Positions 59,458-64,000 of a DNA stretch of 64,000 nt are shown piece after piece. Location of the stretch: the NCBI GenBank assembly GCA_000992445.2, contig LBUF02000001.1, positions 1 to 64,000 of the forward strand, given 5' to 3'. The DNA comes from Parcubacteria group bacterium GW2011_GWA2_38_13b (GTDB taxonomy: Bacteria > Patescibacteriota > Minisyncoccia > GWA2-38-13b). The notes under the pieces were generated by a model, which searched no databases, was not told the origin of the DNA, and worked only from the letters and a program-made list of their open reading frames with translations. The position numbers and the translations under genes were made by a program. How positions within the stretch are numbered: position 1 is the first letter of the stretch; the number at the start of each line of letters is the position of its first letter.

Positions 59458-60983
59458 AAAATATAATCTCCATCAAAGATTTGTCAATCGCGGAAATTGA
59501 TGAAATAATGAACGGCGCCGAAGATATGCAAAAAATCATAGCCGATCCATTTTTGCTTAAAAAGATAAATTCGCCGTTAAAATCAAAAATTACCTTGTTC
59601 TTCGCTGAATCGTCCACGAGAACCAGGGGATCTTTCAGCGAAGCGGCCAGGCGGCTTAATTTTGATTGTTATGAAATTTCCGGCGCCGAAGCAACATCGT
59701 TGAGTAAAAAAGAAAGTTTGGCGGATACGGCACGAATGTTCGCGTCAAAAAATCAAGGCGCCGATATTATAGCCGTAAGAACGAATACAGAAGGAGCGCC
59801 GAGATTTATCGCGGAAATATTGGATAAAATGAATTGCGAAACGGCAATAATAAACGCCGGCGACGGAATGAATCAGCATCCAACCCAAGCGCTTCTAGAT
59901 TTATTTACAATTTCCAAATATTTCGGGCGAAAGAATATCCCCGATTTAACAATCGGCTTTATGGGCGACCTCGCCTACAGCAGGGTTGCGCATTCCGATC
60001 TTCTTCTCTTCCGTCTTTTGGGCGTAAAAAAAATACGGCTGGTATCCATGCCCGAGGCGAAAATACAGGCAAAATACAAAGACGGTTTTACGGAAATTAT
60101 TGAAAGCGAAGATATTAAAACGCTTTCGGATTGCGACGTTGTTATTGCTTTACGAGTGCAGGAAGAACGATATACCGATCCGATGAAAAGAGAAACAATA
60201 AAGGGAAAATTCCGTATAACTCCGAAAAACATAAATTTATTCAAAAAAGAAGCGATTATTATGCACCCGCTGCCGAATCCTATCAACACGGGAGAAATAG
60301 ATCCCTGCTTGTATAATTATAATAAAGGTCCGAAAGTGATAGTCCATGAACAAGCCGCTAACGGCATTCCAATAAGAATGCAAATACTAAATAAAAGCTA
60401 TCAAGAACGTCAATTTAAAAATAATAACCAAACTGCATCAACCGTTGAACTTGAAAAAATCCGCGAAGAATCAGCGAAAGAATGTTTGGAGAAACAAAGA
60501 AATAAAAAAATGGAGTTTTTCAGACCGATTAACCCGGAAACTGGAACAGGAATTATCATAGATCACCTTCCACTCGGACAAGGAATCATCGTTCAGTCCC
60601 TGCTGGAAAAAACTATCGGCAACGACATATTGCCTATTCATACGATCAAAGGAGTATTATCGGGAAAATACGGCAAAAAAGACGTGATAATTATAGAAAA
60701 TAATTGTTTAATTTTAGAAAACAATGACCTACTTGCCACAATTTCGTTAAAGTATGGGGAACGAACTACGCTTCATCTGGTGAAAGACAAAATGTATCGA
60801 AAATTCAAATTAAACCCGCCAATAATAATAAAAAAACTGCTGGCTTGCCCGAACCCAAATTGTGTAACCAATCATGAACCGGAATCAACAACTTGTTTTC
60901 ATAACAAGTTCCCCGATCTCGGCATCGTGGAATGCGCTTATTGCGAACGCGAATTCCCATCCGAAGATCTTAAACCGATTTAA
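59454..60983 (+). CDS. pyrB: aspartate carbamoyltransferase, fused catalytic and regulatory chains (PyrB-PyrI)
   Basis: A 509-residue fusion. Residues 1-310 are the catalytic chain: ESSTRTRGSF is the carbamoyl-phosphate site, DGMNQHPTQALLD the substrate loop and MHPLPN the late motif. After a charged linker, residues about 350-509 are the regulatory chain: an N-terminal allosteric domain (IDHLPLGQGI) and a C-terminal Zn site of four Cys (CPNPNC, CFHN and CAYC). It joins carbamoyl phosphate to Asp for pyrimidines, or runs in reverse. The fused layout is known from Thermotoga. The overlap with carbamate kinase suggests direct carbamoyl-phosphate supply or use. Confidence 0.94.
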   Translation: MKNIISIKDLSIAEIDEIMNGAEDMQKIIADPFLLKKINSPLKSKITLFFAESSTRTRGSFSEAARRLNFDCYEISGAEATSLSKKESLADTARMFASKNQGADIIAVRTNTEGAPRFIAEILDKMNCETAIINAGDGMNQHPTQALLDLFTISKYFGRKNIPDLTIGFMGDLAYSRVAHSDLLLFRLLGVKKIRLVSMPEAKIQAKYKDGFTEIIESEDIKTLSDCDVVIALRVQEERYTDPMKRETIKGKFRITPKNINLFKKEAIIMHPLPNPINTGEIDPCLYNYNKGPKVIVHEQAANGIPIRMQILNKSYQERQFKNNNQTASTVELEKIREESAKECLEKQRNKKMEFFRPINPETGTGIIIDHLPLGQGIIVQSLLEKTIGNDILPIHTIKGVLSGKYGKKDVIIIENNCLILENNDLLATISLKYGERTTLHLVKDKMYRKFKLNPPIIIKKLLACPNPNCVTNHEPESTTCFHNKFPDLGIVECAYCEREFPSEDLKPI

Positions 60984-60988
60984 AAAAC

Positions 60989-61016
60989 AAAGGATTGCTT
61001 AGAAAGCAATCCTTTT
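60989..61016. terminator. bidirectional terminator
   Basis: AAAGGATTGCTT and AAGCAATCCTTT form a perfect 12-bp stem around AGA, between the convergent pyrBI and oxidoreductase operons. Confidence 0.85.
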
Positions 61017-61023
61017 ACTATTT

Positions 61024-61563
61024 TTAAAAAAGATTATAACCAACCATTAACGCCTGTCGGTTAATTTCGAGAAACTTTCCTTTTCCTTCTTCTTCTAACT
61101 TTTCTTTTAAAGCTGCCAAGGTATTCTCCATACTCACGATGCCCGTGGCTTTAAGATATACTCCCAATAGAATCATGTTCGAAACTTTAGGAGAATTTAA
61201 TTTCTCTAAAATCGGCGCAGTATTAACATTTATAATGCGTAAATCTTTTCTTTCGCCACAATCATGATATTTAGTCAAAGAACTATTGATAATCACTAAA
61301 CCATCTCGGCGAACATTTTTAATAAAATCAAAAGATGGTTCATTCATTACTATCAACACATCTGGAGTATTAACAATAGGCGACCCGATTTCTTCATCGG
61401 AAATTACTACCGTACAGGTAGATTTCCCGCCTCTCATTTGCGGCCCATAACTCGGGTAAAAAGTCACATTTTTATTTTCCTTTAAGACGGCGACTGCAAA
61501 AACTTCTCCCGCAAAAATATTTCCTTGGCCGCCGGCTCCGGCTATAATAATGCTTTTTAACAT
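61024..61563 (-). CDS. 2-oxoacid:ferredoxin oxidoreductase, gamma subunit
   Basis: A 179-residue gamma domain. It begins IIIAGAGGQGNIFAGEVFA and has the YGPQMRGGKSTCTVVIS motif. It binds CoA-side partners in the heterotetramer that oxidatively decarboxylates a 2-oxoacid with CoA and ferredoxin. It is the last gene of the delta-alpha-beta-gamma operon; GGAGG precedes the ATG. The substrate (2-oxoglutarate, branched-chain or other) cannot be fixed. Confidence 0.9.
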   Translation of the reverse strand: MLKSIIIAGAGGQGNIFAGEVFAVAVLKENKNVTFYPSYGPQMRGGKSTCTVVISDEEIGSPIVNTPDVLIVMNEPSFDFIKNVRRDGLVIINSSLTKYHDCGERKDLRIINVNTAPILEKLNSPKVSNMILLGVYLKATGIVSMENTLAALKEKLEEEGKGKFLEINRQALMVGYNLF

Positions 61564-61584
61564 AAAGCCTCCTTCCAGCGGTCT

Positions 61585-62322
61585 TTATTGCGGTTCACGA
61601 AAAACTTTCAATGGGAAATAGTCAGACATTTTTCTTACATATTCTAACGACTCCAATGGCGTCATTTTCCAATTAGTTGGACAGTTGGAAAGAAATTCCA
61701 CGAAAGAAAATCCCCTTCCTTCCACCTGACATTTCAATGCCTTTTCTATCGCTTTACGCGCCTTCATTGTCTCCGCGGGCGAAAATAATGCAACTCGCTG
61801 AATGAAAACTGGCGCTGATAATGTTTCCAATAATTCACACATTCTAATCGGCACGCCTTCTGATGCTACTCGTCCCAATGGAGTCGTAGTTGTTTTTGCC
61901 CCCAAAAGCGTTGTCGGCGCCCCCTGACCGCCGGTCATACCGTAAATCCCATTATTTATGAAAAATGTCGTTATATTTTCTCCACGATTTGGAGTATGAA
62001 TGGCTTCATGCATACCAATCCCCGCCAAATCGCCGTCGCCCTGATAAGTAAAAACAATTTTATCGGGATGCACTCTTTTTAGACCGGTTGCCACTGCTTG
62101 AGCGCGGCCATGTGGCACAACAATAGCATCCGTATCCCAAAAATTATACATAGTAGAGCAACAACCAACGCCTATAACAGCAATAACCTTTTCGCGCAAA
62201 CCCAATGACTCAATTGATTCGGCGATCAATTTATTTATTGTACCGTGATTGCATCCGGCGCAAAAAGTAAATGCGCCGGTTAAAATCTCCGGCCTTGAAA
62301 GGATTTTTTTTTCTTTTAACAT
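61585..62322 (-). CDS. 2-oxoacid:ferredoxin oxidoreductase, beta subunit
   Basis: A 245-residue TPP-binding subunit. The TPP motif GDGDLAGIG and NNGIYGMTGGQ are present, with Cys residues (FCAGCNHGT and GVGCCST) for the [4Fe-4S] cluster. Its start overlaps the alpha stop by 7 bp. The separate short beta and the four-gene order resemble 2-oxoglutarate or 2-oxoisovalerate oxidoreductases rather than the fused pyruvate enzyme. Confidence 0.9.
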   Translation of the reverse strand: MLKEKKILSRPEILTGAFTFCAGCNHGTINKLIAESIESLGLREKVIAVIGVGCCSTMYNFWDTDAIVVPHGRAQAVATGLKRVHPDKIVFTYQGDGDLAGIGMHEAIHTPNRGENITTFFINNGIYGMTGGQGAPTTLLGAKTTTTPLGRVASEGVPIRMCELLETLSAPVFIQRVALFSPAETMKARKAIEKALKCQVEGRGFSFVEFLSNCPTNWKMTPLESLEYVRKMSDYFPLKVFREPQ

Positions 62323-63374
62323 AACCCCTTCCTTTCTATTTCCCGTAATATTTCTTCGGGAGCAGGAACTACTCCTCCCATTCTTCCAAAGAAACTTACT
62401 CGCGTATCATCACTAACAGATAATCGCACATCTTCAACCATCTGTCCCGCGCTCATTTCCACAACTAAAAATTTCGTGCTTGGAAAATTACGCGCCAAAT
62501 ACCTTATTTCATTATGAGGAAACGGCCATAACGATATTAGTCTTATCAAACCAATGTCCAACCCTTTTTCAACCGCCATCTTGATAATAGATTTAGCTAT
62601 GCGACCGCATGTGCCATAAGCCACTACGATAAGTTTTGTTTTAGAATTAATATTAACGTTCTCAAAACGAACTTCTTGCGCCTCAATAGCGCGATATTTA
62701 TTCTGCAGAGCTAAATTCATTTTTTCTAACTCAAGCGCCTCAAGATTAAACGGCACGATTTTATTGGGTTTTCGTCCTTTGGCGCCGCTTAATGCCCACG
62801 GTTTTTCAAATAAAACTGGCGCTTTATCGTAAAGATCTACACCCTCTTTAACCTGTCCAAGCGCGCCGTCTCCGAGAATTATCACCGGAATTCTCCAACG
62901 ATCCGCCAACAGAAATGATTCAAAAGTCAAATCATACGCTTCTTGCACCGTGCTTGGCGCTAAAACTATCAAACGATAATCACCATGGCCACCGCCCTTT
63001 ACAATCTGAAAATAATCAGACTGCGCCGGCTGAATATCACCCAGCCCCGGTCCGCCACGCATAATATCCACTATTACGCATGGCAATTCCGCAAGAGCAA
63101 TATACGAAATGCACTCCATCTTCAAACTCATTCCCGGACCAGACGACGATGTCATCGCCCGCGCTCCTCCGGCCGCCGCGCCATAAACCATATTTATGGC
63201 TTCTATTTCCGAAGCGGCCTGAACAAAAACACCGCCCCTTACCGGAAGATGCCTGGCAAGATATTCCAAAATCTCCGTCGCCGGAGTGATCGGATATCCG
63301 GCATAAAAATTCAATCCGGCGCGAATTGCCGCCTCGGCAATCGCCTCATTTCCTTTCATAAAAATTTTACCCAT
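62316..63374 (-). CDS. 2-oxoacid:ferredoxin oxidoreductase, alpha subunit
   Basis: I take MGKIFMKGN at 63374 (352 residues); the track's longer ORF runs through the ferredoxin gene in another frame. The start overlaps the ferredoxin stop (ATGGGTAA). The sequence has the alpha signature FYAGYPITPATEILEYLA, then SEIEAINMVYGAAAGGARAMTSSSGPG and GGPGLGDIQPAQSDYFQ. The protein forms the catalytic core with the beta subunit. The ATG overlap and gene order indicate tight operon coupling. Confidence 0.92.
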   Translation of the reverse strand: MGKIFMKGNEAIAEAAIRAGLNFYAGYPITPATEILEYLARHLPVRGGVFVQAASEIEAINMVYGAAAGGARAMTSSSGPGMSLKMECISYIALAELPCVIVDIMRGGPGLGDIQPAQSDYFQIVKGGGHGDYRLIVLAPSTVQEAYDLTFESFLLADRWRIPVIILGDGALGQVKEGVDLYDKAPVLFEKPWALSGAKGRKPNKIVPFNLEALELEKMNLALQNKYRAIEAQEVRFENVNINSKTKLIVVAYGTCGRIAKSIIKMAVEKGLDIGLIRLISLWPFPHNEIRYLARNFPSTKFLVVEMSAGQMVEDVRLSVSDDTRVSFFGRMGGVVPAPEEILREIERKGLC

Positions 63375-63636
63375 TATCGCCCTCCTTCTCACATTTGCAA
63401 TCGTCGCAATTTTCGCAATCTCCGATTTGGAACACCTCAATCGCCGCATCGGGACACACGATACCGCAAATCTTGCAAGCGTTGCATTTTTCCTCCGTAT
63501 CACTAAAAACAGCGGGACAGAAACCGCAACCATTAGGATGCGGCCCCTTTTTAATCAATTTCTTAGGACAAAATGCTATGCAAAAATCGCATCCTTTACA
63601 AACTTCAGCATCTATTGCAATTCTTCCTTTTTTCAT
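63367..63636 (-). CDS. ferredoxin-type delta subunit with Cys-rich tail
   Basis: An 89-residue two-cluster ferredoxin. The cluster motifs are CKGCDFCIAFCP and CNACKICGIVCP; the stretch between holds a further CGFC pair. The C-terminus DCENCDDCKCEKE adds four more Cys, which is unusual. It supplies the electron outlet of the oxidoreductase. It is the first gene of the operon, with AAAGGA before the ATG. Confidence 0.9.
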   Translation of the reverse strand: MKKGRIAIDAEVCKGCDFCIAFCPKKLIKKGPHPNGCGFCPAVFSDTEEKCNACKICGIVCPDAAIEVFQIGDCENCDDCKCEKEGDNG

Positions 63637-63751
63637 AAAACATTCCTTTCATAAAAAATATTAGTTTTCAAAGAATCGTAATAGTATACCGCAAAATAAC
63701 CATCTTAGCAAGAACAGATACCTTATTTTCAACGCTTGCTCCTGAAAATAT

Positions 63752-63787
63752 AAAATCCCGCTCCGCAATACTGCGAAACGGAATTTT
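63752..63787 (-). terminator. terminator of the TPR gene, GCARTAYTGC-core hairpin
   Basis: AAAATCCCGCTCCGCA pairs with TGCGAAACGGAATTTT. The three non-Watson-Crick positions are C/A on the + strand but G-U on the minus strand, so the functional RNA is the minus-strand one and serves the gene at 63807-64000. Confidence 0.65.
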
Positions 63788-63806
63788 TTATTATACTAAA
63801 CATTCT

Positions 63807-64000
63807 CTACTCGCCCTTAAGTTCTTCTATTTTTTTCTTCAACGCCTCGTTGCCAGGATTTAATTCCAGCACTACTTCCAAATGCTGTATCGCTTCATCT
63901 TTTTTGCCCTGTTTTTCCAAAATCAATGCCAAGGAATAACGCGCGTTGGCATGAAACGGCGACAAATTCAACGCCTGAACAAAATTAATAATCGCTTTAT
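63807..64000 (-). CDS. TPR-repeat protein (C-terminal part, runs off the window)
   Basis: Not in the ORF track. The minus strand reads without stop from the window edge to TAG at 63807-63809. The 64 residues present contain a TPR unit (NARYSLALILEKQGKKDEAIQHLEVVLELNPGN) and end KKKIEELKGE. The N-terminal part lies beyond the window, so its full function and any other domains are unknown. Confidence 0.75.
   Translation of the reverse strand, partial: KAIINFVQALNLSPFHANARYSLALILEKQGKKDEAIQHLEVVLELNPGNEALKKKIEELKGE

Noticed and set aside
62316-63533. 405-residue version of the alpha subunit
   Set aside because: The extra N-terminus is the ferredoxin gene read in another frame. The ATG at 63374 overlapping the ferredoxin stop is the natural start.
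1-64000. CRISPR array, rRNA operon or prophage
   Set aside because: No regularly spaced short repeats, no rRNA sequence and no phage structural genes were seen. The only mobile-looking features are the inverted repeats and palindromic elements listed.

Overview
This is an AT-rich, gene-dense bacterial window. It most probably comes from a Candidate Phyla Radiation (Patescibacteria) genome of Parcubacteria type. The reasons are the short intergenic gaps, many proteins of families typical of these genomes (DUF5671, DUF6390, GDYXXLXY with DUF4401 and DUF2157, a small NiFe hydrogenase, a TraC/TraD-like ATPase), scarce Shine-Dalgarno sites with several promoters placed so that transcripts would be leaderless, and palindromic intergenic repeats. 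TGA is a normal stop (for example at 6889-6891), so this is not a code-25 lineage. Placement is inference from gene content, not a phylogeny.

Layout. 0.1-5 kb (+): hydrolase, a membrane-anchored MurF-like ligase, a possible structured RNA, Ddl and an inositol-monophosphatase-like protein. 5-15 kb: a kinase-like orphan, DUF6390 plus a hydrogenase-maturation-protease-like pair, a RelE/RelB-type toxin-antitoxin pair, a three-gene DUF2157/DUF4401/GDYXXLXY membrane operon, and a hydrogenase cluster (FAD oxidoreductase, orphan, small subunit, large subunit, orphan) that ends in a decayed copy of the large-subunit C-terminus. 15-37 kb: mostly housekeeping genes on the minus strand (TrpS, RNase J, two tRNAs, CorA, UppP, PurN-like, TsaC, YvcK, GlmS, LeuS, GAPDH, HU, YmdB, RNase Y).

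37.06-42.79 kb is a clear island. Two near-identical 360/382-bp inverted repeats enclose a C-protein-like regulator, a Dam-type methylase, a PD-(D/E)XK nuclease, a second DNA methylase, and then a separately promoted three-gene module (SDH/ClpP-class serine protease, an unknown protein, a coiled-coil membrane protein). The right-hand repeat abuts the 3' end of tRNA-Gln. This is the best candidate here for an undescribed defence system.

43-54 kb: DnaX, GtrA, a conjugation-type ATPase, MraY, a D,D-carboxypeptidase, Fic, ScpAB and tryptophanase. 54-58 kb: a signalling operon (PAS/coiled-coil protein, ferredoxin-reductase-like flavoprotein, PAS histidine kinase, response regulator). 58.5-61 kb: carbamate kinase overlapping a fused PyrB-PyrI aspartate carbamoyltransferase. 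61-63.6 kb: a four-subunit 2-oxoacid:ferredoxin oxidoreductase. A TPR protein runs off the right edge.

Together the genes suggest a fermentative anaerobe. Tryptophanase yields pyruvate and ammonia, the 2-oxoacid oxidoreductase yields reduced ferredoxin, the hydrogenase can dispose of electrons, and carbamate kinase links carbamoyl phosphate to ATP. The cell keeps peptidoglycan synthesis (GlmS, MraY, MurF, Ddl, UppP, D,D-carboxypeptidase). RNA turnover is of the RNase J/RNase Y type.
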